Part shown: one piece after another, positions 26,542 through 38,734 of the stretch
Position numbering within the stretch: position 1 is the stretch's first letter
Layout: each line of letters begins with the position of its first letter
From: Hanleya hanleyi
Lineage: Eukaryota; Mollusca; Polyplacophora; Lepidopleurida; Hanleyidae
Length of the DNA: 64,000 nt
Assembly (NCBI GenBank): GCA_036873755.1
Contig: JAVTVY010039311.1
Span: 62,001 to 126,000 of the forward strand
Direction of reading: 5' to 3'
Position numbers and translations under genes: made by a program
The notes under the pieces: model-generated
What the model saw: the letters and a program-made list of their open reading frames with translations, nothing else
What the model was told of the DNA's origin: nothing
Databases searched by the model: none

Positions 26542-28001
26542 TCACCCCCAAGACATGAACCCACAGGACAAAGACCCACCAAATCCTAAGCGGACCAACC
26601 TGACCATAGACCTAGCCATTACAGCGAAATCCTTGAACCAACATCCTGACTACGGACAATCGACAAAACAAACAAGTTTTACATTAAAATTAAAACGATG
26701 AATACCGACGACAACCACGGGTTGAAACCCGGGCTAGGGTGAAACCTGCCGTCCTACCCTGATACGCCGGTGGCGCAATGTTACAGGCGCTTATTTCTAT
26801 GTTCCCTAGCTTTATCAAAAAATATTGTCGGACAACAGTGAAAAGATTTCGGGGCGAGAGGACGTGCTGCCTAGGAATCGGAGAGGAGGCCAGGCCGCCG
26901 CGAGGACCTCGGAGTCCGTGAACGGACGGATAGTCGTGTCGAAAGAAGTCCGGGCCCTGTTTACTTTCACATTATCTCTACAGGCTTTGATCGCATTGCA
27001 AATGGGTTTATATCTTGCTCTAGTGATTAAAGTACAGACGATAAGCGTCGACAGCGCAGCCAGTGTAAATATATTGTAGAAGACTTTCAGCCGGGAACTA
27101 CTGGAGTCCGACCGGAGAGGGGCCAAAAAGAAAGGACTTCGTCTACCCAGTTCGCCGGCTTCAGGCCAGGAGCTGCCATAATTCTTTCAAGTTGATACAC
27201 ATAAATCTGCGTCCCCCAGCCGGGGTTGACCTTCATATAATTTACCTACACTGGCTGACCGGATTCCGCTGGAGTTGATCCATTCATACATCTACGATAT
27301 AGCCAGAATCTGCTAAGTCACTAATTCGTCAGGAACTGCCATCCAACGAATGTTAACCGAACATGCCCGTGTCCAGATACTAATACGATCTCTATAGGCT
27401 TGATAATTCCTCCTTGGGACCGGTCCGCGGAGTGAGTCGCTATTGAGCGGGGTCGCTGAAGCCTGGAGTTTGTTCCTACGAGGAGTGCGGTCTGCTGTCG
27501 TGTTTAGCCGTGCAGTTGACTTGTCCTACGGTCTTTGCACTGTGATAGTTCTGTCGTGCTCAGGCCTACCGAATCCATTGGAAGTTACCAACGCTTGGAG
27601 TGACCAAGTCGTGTGACCAGTTCCGATACCTCCCTGGAGTAGACGAAAACGGAAGCCAGACGCCGGATTTAACCGCGGAGGAGCCAGTCTTGCCTAGACT
27701 GTCGCCGTGACCAGTTCGGGCCTGTTCGCGTCTTAGATAGGGTTCTTGCAAATATTTTTTATATATGTTTCTATTGTATTAGAGTTCCTGTTAAATGTAA
27801 GTATAATGGTACAAGTTAGCCTAGTTCGTAGATTGGGGATCTTATTTCCGCGAATTGTACGCTACCGCGATCGGAATTTGAAAACCTTGGGCTGTTTATT
27901 GAATAGTATGTTAATATTGTATTTATTTGCTTTTGTTTTCATTGCAGGTCTTCGTTTCCTTACCTGCTCGATACAGACAAGGTAACAGGTTGCATCAGTA
28001 G
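26542..28001. other. GC-richer stretch without assigned gene
   Basis: Open frames on both strands at 26815-27126 (minus, with a hydrophobic run near VFYNIFTLAALSTLIVC) and 27746-27985 (plus, hydrophobic ends) have no recognisable family or splice context. Base composition differs from the surrounding AT-rich DNA, so this may be part of the element carrying the SGNH frame. Confidence 0.4.
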
Positions 28002-30364
28002 TAGTAAACCCTGAAATTCTGTCCGAAAAGTGTGGGTGAGGCGTGATGACGTAGCGGCGTGACGTCATGATGACGTCACATCCGGGTCAAAGGTCACATC
28101 CGAGTCAAAGGTCATGTAAAGGTTACTTCCGGTGACGTCACGTCCGGTCACGTGACGGCCCAATAAGAGTGATCTCCCCCTACATAGCAGATCTATTTAC
28201 GGCTATGGTGTAGACCCAGACCGGCGCAATGTTATTCCCAATGGGAAACCCACGCATGGTCATTTGCGGTATAGGGTGTGGCCCCTTGTTTTTCTCGTCT
28301 CACTACGTAGAACACGATGTGAGGGGTCCCGAGGCCATTGGTTGAAAGTTTTTTTAAAAAGTGACTGTGCGTATGCGCACTGGGCAGGTAGTTCGAAGTA
28401 GACGTTTTGGGGTCCAAGTGGACCCCTATTCGTCCGATTGGATCGCTTGAGGTATCATTGTGAATCACTCGTTGGGGAGCATCCGAGTGGATGGACACGG
28501 CGTGGAACTGACGTCATTCCGCGCATGCTCAGTGGTGAAAACTAGTGGTGCCACTAGTGAAAATGGTATTCGTTAAGAAACAGTTGATATCCTCTATATA
28601 TCTACAAGAGGGAAGATCACTATACCGCTAGGGTGTAGGCCCAATCGGGAACCCACGCATGGACATTTGCGGTATGCAATATTTAACCTAATGGGAAACC
28701 CCCACATGGATATTTGCGGTGTGGGGTGTGGCATCTCATTTTTCTCGTCTCACCACGAAGAACACGATGGGAGGGGTCTCGAAGCCATTGGTAGAAATTT
28801 TCTGAAAAAGTTACTGGGCGCATGCGCATTGAGCAAGTAGCGCTGGGGTGGACGTTTTGAGGTCTAGGTGGGCCCCTTGTGGTCCGATGGGGTCGAGTGA
28901 GGTGTCATCGTGAAGCACTCGTGAGGAAGCATCCGACTGGAGGAAGCATTCAAGGTGGACCCCTAGTGGTCCGATTGGGTCGCGGAAGGTGCCAAAGTGA
29001 AGCGCTTCTCCAGGGCGATCAAGTCATGGGTGGGTGCATGTAAAATTAAGGTTTGGTTTGAACCTATAAAATCCGGAAACACGGACTTTACCCCTAAAAT
29101 AGGGAAAAAACAATCCTAATTTTACATGCACCCACCCATGACGTGATCGCCCTGGAGGAGCGCTTCACTTTGGCACCACCCACGACCCAATCGGACCACT
29201 AGGGGTCCACCTCGAATGCTTCCTCCAATCGGATGCTTCCTCACGAGTGCTTCACGATGACACCTGAGTCGACCACATCGGACCACAAGGAGTCCACCTA
29301 GATCCCAAAACGTCCACCCCAGCGCTACTTGCACAATGCGCATGCGCACAGTAACTTTTCCAAAAAATTTCTACCAATGGCTTCGAGACCCCTCCCATCG
29401 TGTTCTTCGTGGTGAGACGAGAAAAATAAGATGCCATACCCCACACCGCAAATGTCCATGCGTGGATTCCGGATGTGACTCAAAACGCTAGACGTGGTTG
29501 ATAGGGGTTTCCCCTGTGTTAGAGGTAAAGTCCGTGTTCCGCTTTTTATATGTTCTAACCCAATCCTAAGTTTACATACCCACTAACCCACCCTACCTCT
29601 CTTGGCAGGCTCCGATCGGCTGGGAAGCTATATTAGCCCCTCTAGACCTGGTTGATAAGGGTTTTCCTTATTTTAGGTGTAAAGTCCGTGTTTCCGGATT
29701 TTAAATGTTCCAACCCAATCCCATGACTTGATCGCCCTGGAGGAGAGCTTCACTTTGATACCTCCCACGTCCCATTTGGACCACTAGTGGCCCACCCCGA
29801 TTCCAAAACGTCCATTCCAATACACTTTTTCTACTGCGCATGCGCGCAATGACGTCGGTTCCACGTCATACCCATCCAGTCGGATGCTCCCTCCCGAGTG
29901 CTTCACACTGATACCCGACTAGACCCAATCGGACCAATAGGGGTCCACTTAGACCCCAAAACGTCCACTTCGATCTACCTACCCAGTGCGCATGCGCACA
30001 GTCACTTTTTTTCAACAAAATTCAACCAATGGCCTCCGGACCACTCCCATCGTGTCCTACGTGGTGAGGCGAGAAAAACAAGGGTCCACACCATATACCG
30101 CAAATGACCATGCGTGGGTTTTCCATTGGGACTAACATTGCGCCGGTCTGGGCCTACACCATAGCTGTAAATAGATCTGCTATGTAGGGGGAGATCACTC
30201 TTGTTGTGCCGTCACCTGACCGGGCGTGACGTCAGCGGAAGTGACCTTCACATGACCTTTGAACCGGATGCGACCTTTGACCCGGATGTGACGTCACGCC
30301 GCGTCACGCCGCTACGTCATCACGCCTCACCCAATCTTTTCGGACAGAATTTGAGGGCTTACTA
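28002..30364. mobile_element. Giant foldback element (2.36 kb palindrome)
   Basis: The outer end TAGTAAACCCTGAAATTCTG faces its inverted copy ending CTTACTA at 30364. The arms match for about 550 bp, with near-identical blocks (CACCGCTACATAGC-type boxes, CTACATAGCAGATCTATTTA, GACCGGCGCAATGTTA). A second inner pair of arms (about 28640-29048 and 29112-29480) meets at a loop near 29080. The arms carry TGACGTCA at 28060, 28071, 28133, 30227 and 30289; GGGTCAAAGGTCA-type direct repeats at 28084 and 28102; CACGTG at 28149; and GCGCATGCGC at 28818, 29338, 29836 and 29988. No transposase frame. Confidence 0.8.
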
Positions 30365-31417
30365 TGTATCGAACTCCCTTTTTGGCTAAGACCAGTGCAG
30401 GAGTGTTTTCACTGTAGCCTGACCAGTTTTCCTTGGGCTCGCAGAGGATCCCATTGGATCTAGTGGACCTTGTGCACCTGGTCAACATGTTTCAACGTCG
30501 GTATACCTCCCACGTTTCAGGACCTTGGTAATGGATTGGTGAACCTACTCACTCTATCTGATTTCTGCTCTTGTCTAGATAACATTTATTCTGTTTATAT
30601 CGGACTTTTTGTCCTATGGAAATTTTAACCCTGTTTTGATATACGGGGTCTGAGAATTGATGCTATGTATATTGATAAAGTTTTTATTTATGGGTTATGA
30701 ATCAGATAAATTCAAGCAAAAAACAATAAAAGTATCAGAAAAGTATCATTTATTCTGTACTGGTATGTGTATCTCGCTGAACCAGTGATCTAATACGTAT
30801 AATAGATTTCGAATTGAATAATCAGTTCGATTTACTAAATGGAAAATAACAAAATTACTCAGAAATTTCTGGCATAAAAATGGAAAAAGAAGGCCAAAAA
30901 GTATCATATTTTCGAGAAAGTATTTAAATGAAATTTTATCTGCATGCTGTTCATTTTTACCACAATTAACTGATAATTAGGATATTAAAAATGTTTATTA
31001 CTCTGTACTTGAGAGCAATTTTCGGATAACAAGCATAGAACAGGAAGGAAACCGAAGGATATAGAGTCCTGAATATTGCAGAGTAGTACATTGTTATGAT
31101 TGATAAACTGGTGACGAAAGCGCCATTCAGAAGTAGAGGGCATAATATGTAAATGAACGTGAGATGACGAATGAATACATTTATAACATTATATTCCTAT
31201 GACAGAATCCAATGTTAACATCGCTTTCAATATTTTTTCTGTCATGGAGAGGTATCGCCAGGCGAGCGCGCATGTGTTCGATGACGTCACTTCCAGCGAT
31301 GATTTCACTCACGGCGATTACGTCAGTTCGTCAAAGCTCAAGGGTCAATTATTAAAGGCACAGGGCAAGACCATGTATTCCCTCATTTCCATCCACGCGT
31401 TTGAGGGAAATAAAAGC
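30365..31417. other. No gene seen
   Basis: AT-rich; no splice-supported frame, array or inverted repeat was recognised. Confidence 0.5.
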
Positions 31418-32150
31418 ATCTGGTCCGTCATTCATAATTCAGCCGTCGTCCATTAAAGAATATCCGCATCCATAATCCAGACCTTTTCCATATTCCATAT
31501 AACAACATTAGCACCAAAATCAAAAAGACAATCATAGTATACATAAACATAGTTTCCTTCAAGAGAGAAGAGGTCAACAGTTTTCAATGATGCCGGCAAG
31601 ACATCCTGATGTTCCAAAAATATCAAATCCGTATCGCTGATCAGCATTCTTAATCCATATGATATTCGTTGTAAAGTCGTCACTAGAGAATGACCTGTCT
31701 CAGTCACGCTTTGATTGTGACTGTTCATATGAGCATCATGATGATCTTGAAGTACATGGGTTCATACGGTCCCTAGCCCCAAGTTAAGCGGAATTAGACA
31801 CAAGTTACGAAACGTACCGCCATAGATTTTGCACGCTACGCCCGTATTTTGCTATCAGCATGCGATATGTATCGCCAAATTTGAGAAACTTTGAGTAGAG
31901 GCGCTTGGTGGTATAGCCCTTGTTTTATAAGTTTCTGCAATAATGTTTTGTGACTTTGCTTAAAATCGTCACATTTAACACAGGATCTAGCAAAAACTAC
32001 TAGGCGAGATATGTATACGCCATATGCAGGTCCCACTGAAATATTACTGTCCAGAAAGGGATAGTTTACGATGTCGAAATTGTAATCATCTCTTTTGTCA
32101 TGAAGACGACGAGAGAGAAGCCCCGCTTCATTTTTCATAGAGATATAGGT
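31418..32150 (-). mobile_element. Penelope-like retroelement, 3' part
   Basis: The minus frame reads RLHDKRDDYNFDIVNYPFLD, then SNISVGPAYGVYISRLVVFA, RSCVKCDDF and HKTLLQKLIKQG, the part after the RT palm in Penelope-like ORFs ((N)YPF.DSN(I)..GPAYGVY(I)S.L..(F)AR). A 3' region of about 450 bp follows and ends with GACGGACCAGATGC. Frameshifts and stops are present. No GIY-YIG endonuclease motif was recognised. Confidence 0.78.
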
Positions 32151-32414
32151 CTAAACATGATGTGCCTTAGGCTATCTGTAGATTCCCATGTAGAAAACCC
32201 GTGTAGGTATTGCATCGTTGTACAAGGGCAGGATTCTTTCCCTTAGGGAATTCTCCGAAGAGTTCGTCTGCCATTGTTCACGCGGCAGCAGCATGTGACT
32301 GCGTATGCGTACTGTGGCATGTCTTAAGAGTTATGACATTAAGATTGGGGCGTTAAGGCGTTCAGACAGGCGGTGATGAGTGTCAATGCGTTAGATTGAA
32401 TTAGTGGCAATTCC

Positions 32415-33030
32415 ATGGGATATCATGTGACCATCTTACCATCAGAGCTTCTGACTTCTCTCCTTCGGACATTGAAGCCTAAAAAACAGGCATTGGCAAC
32501 CCTATCCGAAAGACAGTACAGTCCACGTCCAGCGGTCAACATGACTCAATGCGGAAGAAAGTTTGCCAGACACTGCGATATAATGCGGCACCAGAAGAAT
32601 ATACATGGGTACGAAGACGCCGAGACACCAGAAGCAAATGCGCCTGAGGATGCAGGTAAAGATGCAGGGCCTGCGGACACCGAGATTCTATAAACGGATA
32701 CGGAAGCCCCGTTCGATGATGCCGATAACTGGTCATATTGAAGCCTGAGCGAAGGCGAAAATTTTGGGTTCGTATTTTAACAGCGCCTATTGAAATCCAC
32801 GGTCAGGTTAACTTACAACTGGCGTACATTCAAATGCGCTCCACATCAGAACAAAAGCCAATATGGCCTGCTGTCGCTTGAAATGAAGGACAATCCCACG
32901 CACTTCGCCATATGGAAGAGGATATGGGGTTACCAACAACAGAGGCTGAGCTGTTCAAAAGCGAAAACAGCTGTTCCAGGACATGATATTACAGTATCCT
33001 GGACTGCTTGACGACGCGTTGGGGTGGACC
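32415..33030 (+). pseudogene. Zinc-finger-like frame, probably mobile-element derived
   Basis: The 92-codon frame at 32415-32693 holds MTQCGRKFARHCDIMRHQKN followed by IHG and an acidic tail. This fits a C2H2 finger (C..C...F....(12)H...(4)H) with the first Cys replaced by Met. Broken frames continue to about 33030 (FAIWKRIWG, AELFKSEN in other frames). Single-finger proteins with acidic tails are common in invertebrate repeats. No splice context was seen. Confidence 0.35.
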
Positions 33031-35059
33031 AGAACGAACGAAAGGCCGACGATGCATCGAACGGACAAGATAAATGCAACACAAGAGCAGTTTCTCACAT
33101 GACAGCTTATCATTGGACAAGAGCGAAGACGGTCGACGATACATGGACAAGAGCGTTACATCATATTGTTATGTAAACACACTCAAAGCGTTCAGGTGTT
33201 AAGACAATAAGGAATAGATAGGGAGCTGGGTATGTGTGGGCGAGGGTCTTACCTCTCAGAGTTAGGGCATCACTGCGCCTTCATTGCCCTGAGTGGGTAC
33301 ACTGTGAGTGATTGCGTTCCGATGACGTGGTCGGTCAAAAATCGATTCTCGATTCTCGATCAATTCTCGATTAATTCTCGATCTGGGCCGGTGACAAGGT
33401 TAGGCCAAACATCTGACACAACCCACACTGTAAGTACCCTTTGTGTACTACGTCCCTGGTGCGCATGACCTCATCCTATTGGAGAGTATGTTACTTCTCA
33501 GGTACACACCAGTGCTGCTCACAGAATCATACCTAATCATAAATGCCCTTCATATACTACTCCCGGGTGCGCATGCGCACAATGACGTGTCGAATGGGCC
33601 CTTGAGATCTATCATGTTTACCACGACGATCGAAGCAGGAGTATCAGACTTCAAGAGCTTCAGTCGGACACCAAACACGAAAAATTTGGGCCATGTATGG
33701 GCGACATCTCGCCAAAAATCTAACAACAGGTTTCCCTGTCGAGTGCGCATGTACACGATTACTTCACCAGCTAAAGTCGCACAGCGTCTCTTACAACACG
33801 CCTAGTCTCGTACTCTAGAACATCAACCCGATAGATAGAATTCACGCACCATAGTATTTGCTCCACTAAAACAATCCTAGTTTGTTAATATAATATAACG
33901 CTTTATTTATTTTCGAGGACTACCACGCATCCCATTTCATGTCACATTTTCCGACCTTTTATGCTATTTTTTCCGGAAAAATCTACATGATGATTTAGAA
34001 AATAATTATCTGGCGTAAAACAGAAATAATTTGAGGCACTTTTTATGAATAAAAAGGCAATAGTTTTTAAGAAAATCGATGAAAATGTCATTATGGTTTC
34101 TCACCAACCGCGGTCGTGTACCTGTGATTTCATGACCTCTTCACACCGTGGAATCCAGAAGTGCGCACTGCGCATGCACCATGACCCGAATGTCACGTGA
34201 CCGAAACTACACTGGAAATGATCTCTAGCCCCACAGTTTCAGAGGAGGTCAATGCTAAGTAATTTATGCTTTATATATTGCTGTCGTCTGCAGTAGGATA
34301 CAGCACAGCACGTCATATGGTTCGCCTACACCATCGATAAAACTGCTTAGAAATGGGGTGTCTAACGATAATTTGATAACTAAAACAAATTGATTACATT
34401 TTAAAAAGTATACGGTTAGCCTATTTTTTTTTTTTTTTTTTTCGAAAAATACACTATTGTACAAACTTTCTACTCTATCTCTGGAACGACATAAAAATGA
34501 GAGCTGACACTCCGTGACTTTTTAGTTTATCATATTGGGATCATTTTGAGTATATTTGCATAACCACCAAGCAGAGGATCATGAGAAAATTCAAAATGGC
34601 GACCTTGTGGGAATCAGAAAAGTGATGTTTTCGTCATTTTCCATAAAAATTCCTGCTTTTCCGCGAGGAAAAGTGGTCAAAATCTATTTTATTTCATATC
34701 ATATTATTATATACTACTTTATCATCCAGTTTTTGCGAAGAAAACAACTAAAAAAATCTAGAAAATCTGACGGACAATTCGACCAAATGTTTTCAAAATG
34801 ACGTCGATGCGACCTCACGAAAGCGGCCATCTTGATTTTTTTTCAATTTTTTGTGTAGAGCTGGATCCAAGGGCACAGGATGGTAAGTTTCCATCCCATA
34901 GCTCTAGGGGTAAGAAAATAATTATGCGGGCCGAAATACTCCTCTCCCACCCTCAGGCCTGGACAGGTCTCAAAAAGCCCAGACCGGATCGAGTTAAAGA
35001 GTTAGGACTGAGACCAGGATAACGAACCGGACCTCACACGGTGACCCAAGTGCCAAAAT
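33031..35059. other. No gene; scattered GCGCATGCGC and TGACG motifs
   Basis: TTCTCGATT repeats lie at about 33343-33382. GCGCATGCGC followed by AATGACGT is at 33571, as in the foldback element, and TGCGCATGC with a TCACGTGA box is at 34172-34200. A T-run of about 20 lies at 34423. A GGCCATCTTGATTT word is at 34825. No recognisable protein. Confidence 0.45.
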
Positions 35060-36290
35060 ACAATCGTCTAGTCCGTCATTCAATATTCAGCCGTTCAATT
35101 TTCACGTCCATAATCCAACGACCGAATTCATGTAACAGTATTATCACCAATTCAAAGAAAAATAATCATGGTGTTCATAAACATAGATTTGTTTTCTGCA
35201 AGAGATAAGCGGTCAAGAGTTTTCAATGATGCCGGCAAGACATCATGATTTTTCAGAAATACTAAATCCTAATCGCCGATCAGTATTCTTATTCCATATG
35301 ATTTCCGTTGTAGATTCGTTATCTAGAGAATCCTGTATTTCAGTCACGCTTTGATTGTGTCTGTACATATGAACACCATGCTGATCTTGAAGTACATGAG
35401 ATCATACGGCCCCTAGCCCCGGGTTAGGCGGAATTAGACACAAGTTACGAAACGTTACCCCGTAGATCTTGCACGCTTCGCTCGTATTTTGCTACCAGCA
35501 TGCGATATGTATCGCCAAATTTGAGAAGCTTCGAGTGATGCGCTAGTGGTATAACCCGGTTTTATAAATTTCTGTAGCAATGTTATGTGGTGTTGATTAA
35601 ATTCGTCAGGTAAGTATACACCATATGCAGCTCCCACTGGAATACTAATATTCAAAAGGTACAGTTAATACGATGTCGAAATTCTAATCAACTCTCTTGT
35701 CGTAAAGTCGACAAGAGAGAAGGCCAAGCTTAATTTTTTTTGTAGAGATATAAGTCTAGATATGATGTTCCGTTAGGGCTATTTGTAGTTTCCGTCAAAT
35801 ACAGTGATGGTGGATATATATCCTTCACTGCATCATTCATTTAGCGATTATCCACAGCGAGAAGATCGTCTATATAGCGCTTCGCGAAGGAGGAAGAACA
35901 GGGTCGTTTTTTTAATCGCCTGCATATAGTCGTATTCATAAGAGAACAGATGTAGATCACCCAAAAGGGGTGCACAAATAGTACCCATCGGAATACCTAT
36001 ATGCCTTTGATATATTGTGTTGCTAAATTTCACATAGATATTATTAATGAGAAATTCAAGCAACTCTATATGAAAAATAAAGATCCCGTGAATGATATCC
36101 TTTGTTTGTAGTGGAGCTAAAGAATGCTTTATGGTTTCTGCCATTAATATATCGGCGATTAGTTCGTTGAACACCTATAATATTCATGAACTAGGACGGT
36201 CAATAATGTCCTGATGAGGGACTATAGTATAGAGAGTCGAGAAATCCCATGTGGACACACACCTGTCGCTGCTATCGGGGCTGATAGTAT
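35060..36290 (-). mobile_element. Penelope-like retroelement with RT core, frameshifted
   Basis: In the minus sense, STWDFSTLYTIVPHQD (RT motif A region) lies near 36220-36270. Then come LEFLINNIYVKF, TIYQRHIGIPMGTICAPLL (motif B region), HLFSYEYDYM and, in another frame, RYIDDLLAVDN (catalytic YIDD). The GVYLPDEF and 3' tail blocks run to the terminal CGTCTAG near 35072. Several frame breaks; inactive. Confidence 0.82.
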
Positions 36291-36907
36291 TGCCTAAGGA
36301 TTAACTTCGATTATAGTGCAAACGAAGAGTGTTACTCTTCGCTATGTCAAACAGCACAACAAAGAATAAATATATGATATATGTATACGTACCAATTGTT
36401 GCTTCGTAGGAATAGAAATAAAGCATCAGACGGAGTAATATGGATAGTTTAGCCGGCATTGGCTGTCCAGTTAAGATGGTCTTCACAATGTCTCGTTTAG
36501 TGTATGAGTGAAAACGACGTTATAACGTTTTCCAACAAACGGTGACTTTCCAAGATCGGTTATGATCTACATAAATGTGAAACGAAAATGTGTAGCCCTT
36601 AAATATACCAGAGGCTTGGCAATATCCACTCATTATCGAATCCCTGATTTGAATGTCATTTATGGAATTCTATAACAATTTACAAATTGAAGGCCACGTC
36701 AATTAAAAGTATTTAAATTGATCTGAAATCTTCCTTGTTCTATATCAGCAAGCACGTGCAATTATAATATTACCGGTTTAGCTAGAACACACAATTTTAT
36801 AACATGTCACTGATTGTTACATGGAAACATACAGTGAAGTATTAATGGACTAGATTACGTTTATATCCATGAGCCTATAAACTATCACATGGGGATTTCG
36901 AAATTAT

Positions 36908-37198
36908 TCCTACGAAGTAGTCTACCATTTGCAAATTGTTCGGTAATGAGTGAGTGAGTGAGTTCATCCGAATCCTTTCGTCTGCAAAATAAGGAGAACC
37001 GTTGACATTAGAACCTTGATTTTTGGCATGAGCGTGCATTAGGGCATTGTGATCAGCAAGTTCGGAGCTGACCGAATTCTGATGAATATTTGATTTATAA
37101 TTATTTTTTTATTATTTATTGATGGCTCAACAAGTGCACTGTCATGCCCATCGGGAACCCTTGGCGGTATGTTTCACTGTGACTTCTGAAGGTTCCCT
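36908..37198 (+). repeat. CCTACGAAGTAGG-family repeat, left arm
   Basis: CCTACGAAGTAGTCTACC, (GAGT)n at 36950, AAATAAGGAGAACCGTTGAC, CATTAGAACCTTGATTTTTG, then GATGGCTCAACAAGTGCACT and TCATGCCCATCGGGAACCC. The inverted counterpart is at 37985-38290. Confidence 0.75.
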
Positions 37199-37350
37199 GA
37201 TACGGCATATCACGTTGGACACACCGGTTCTCGTAAAATCACCGAAGTTTAGCGACTTTGAGCCCGGTCAAGACTTGGATGGGTGACCTCGTGCTTTACT
37301 GCTGGGCTGATAATTGTCCAGGGTAATAGGAACTGAGGGCGATAATATTT
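37199..37350 (+). pseudogene. 5S rRNA-derived sequence fused to SINE-like body
   Basis: TACGGCATATCACGTTGGAC, CACCGGTTCTCGT, ATCACCGAAGTTTAGC, GAGCCCGGTCAAGACTTGGA and TGGGTGACC follow the order of eukaryotic 5S rRNA, with changes in the middle. The internal promoter C box (GGATGGGTGACC) is intact at 37277-37288. It is followed at 37303 by GCTGGGCTGAT, then GTCCAGGGTAATAGGAACTG, which is the reverse complement of the family A repeat at 1077-1215. This looks like a 5S-headed (SINE3-class) short repeat, not a working 5S gene. Confidence 0.7.
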
Positions 37351-37489
37351 GCTACGCTAATAACTCACCAGCGGTGACATCTGGGAAAGTTAAATAGTAC
37401 CCACTGTCAATTAGAGACTGCTATATAAATTCTCTCACGGTAGCACATAGGGCCCCCAAGTCATCTCTCGAATACATACTTAAATTATA

Positions 37490-37615
37490 TCAAACCCTAC
37501 TTCGTAGGTCCTGTGACGTTAGTCAGACTGCCATGTTGATATAGGCCTTAATGGAAACTATCTATTCACATGAGCAGTGTGACTAACGTCACAGGACCTA
37601 CGAACTAGGGTTTTA
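37490..37615. repeat. Inverted TTCGTAGGTCCTGTGACGTTAG boxes
   Basis: ACTTCGTAGGTCCTGTGACG at 37499 faces CGTCACAGGACCTACGAACT at 37590, with AGTGTGACTAACGTC between. The same boxes bound other family copies at 39059 and 43676. Confidence 0.7.
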
Positions 37616-37984
37616 AGTTGCCACATGAACAGGTATAATAAAAGCGTATCTGAGATACAGCACATATCACGAATCGTTAGATTCTTGGTATGTGCTTTAG
37701 AATAGGTTTACCAAAAGACTATTCTGTGAAGTCATGTATGTATGTGTGTATGTCGGCACCTCTTCCCACTTCCCTTATATGTGTTGTAACTTGACCGAAG
37801 ACATGTTTTGCCAATTTCGAGGTTCATAGGTCACCTAGTAGGTCTGTCCCAGGGGTGGGGGAATCCTCCCGAGGGTAGTGTATAGGTTGAATAAGTGTGG
37901 CATCATGTAAGTTCCCATAATATATGGAAATTGAGGGATTCCATCCCAACGATAACCATTCTCAGATGGTCTGAATCTCGAATG

Positions 37985-38300
37985 GACCAGGCTTCCTGGT
38001 ATCAGGGAACCTTCAAAAGTAACAATGAAACATACAACAAAGGGTTCCCGATGGGCATGACAGCGCACTCGCTGAGCCATCAATAAATAATAAAAAAATA
38101 ACCATAAATCAAATTTTCATCAGAATCCAGTCAGCTCAGAACTTGCTGGTAACAGTCTCCTAATGCACGTTCATGCCAAAAATCAAGGTTCTAATGTCAA
38201 CAGTTCTCCTTATTTTGCCGACATAAGGATTCGGATGTACTGACTGAGTGACCGGACAATTTGCGAATGAGAGCCCACTTCGTAGGAACAGCCGCTGCAA
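37985..38300 (-). repeat. CCTACGAAGTAGG-family repeat, right arm
   Basis: Inverted counterpart of 36908-37198: GGGTTCCCGATGGGCATGAC, GAGCCATCAATAAATAATAA, AAGGTTCTAATGTCAACAGT, TTCTCCTTATTTTGCCG, CACTTCGTAGGAA. The two arms with their contents make a 1.4-kb inverted structure. Confidence 0.75.
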
Positions 38301-38734
38301 AGTGAAATATGTCGGACGGAAAGTTGGGCCTGTCATATTCAATCATCGGGCAGTGAAGGGTGCACTCTAGGCTAGAGATTATGCTTATGATACCTCCAAT
38401 AATTCGTACCAATTCAATTTCATCAAAAAGGCGGACTTACAAATGCCTTGGAAATGATCATCGTGAATATTTTCCCACCACCACCCAAATTCCCACCATA
38501 CCCTGTCCTGGATAGGGCTCACAAGACTCCGTCTATCTGAACAATGCTGCCATTTAAAAAAAGTATGGTGATCACCCATTTTTATTCCATATTTCGCAAA
38601 AGTTATATAAAGCACGTTACATATCCATCGTAAATTAAAGAACATTTGACTTTGAGAAATCAGTCTGATGAGCTTTGAACATGGACGCGGACTCTTTTCT
38701 CATCCCATCCAATGATACAGGCTTCATACGCAAA
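38301..38734. other. No gene seen
   Basis: No recognised element or splice-supported frame. Confidence 0.4.

Noticed and set aside
26815..27126. 103-codon minus frame with a hydrophobic stretch
   Set aside because: An overlapping 84-codon plus frame is equally open; no family features or promoter, so not called a gene.
36209..36256. CTGATGAGG...GAGAAA resembling a hammerhead ribozyme
   Set aside because: It is the reverse complement of the Penelope RT motif (DFSTLY...VPHQD); the match is a by-product of coding sequence.
37199..37290. Functional 5S rRNA gene
   Set aside because: The middle region departs from 5S sequence and it is fused to SINE-like DNA without a T-run terminator.
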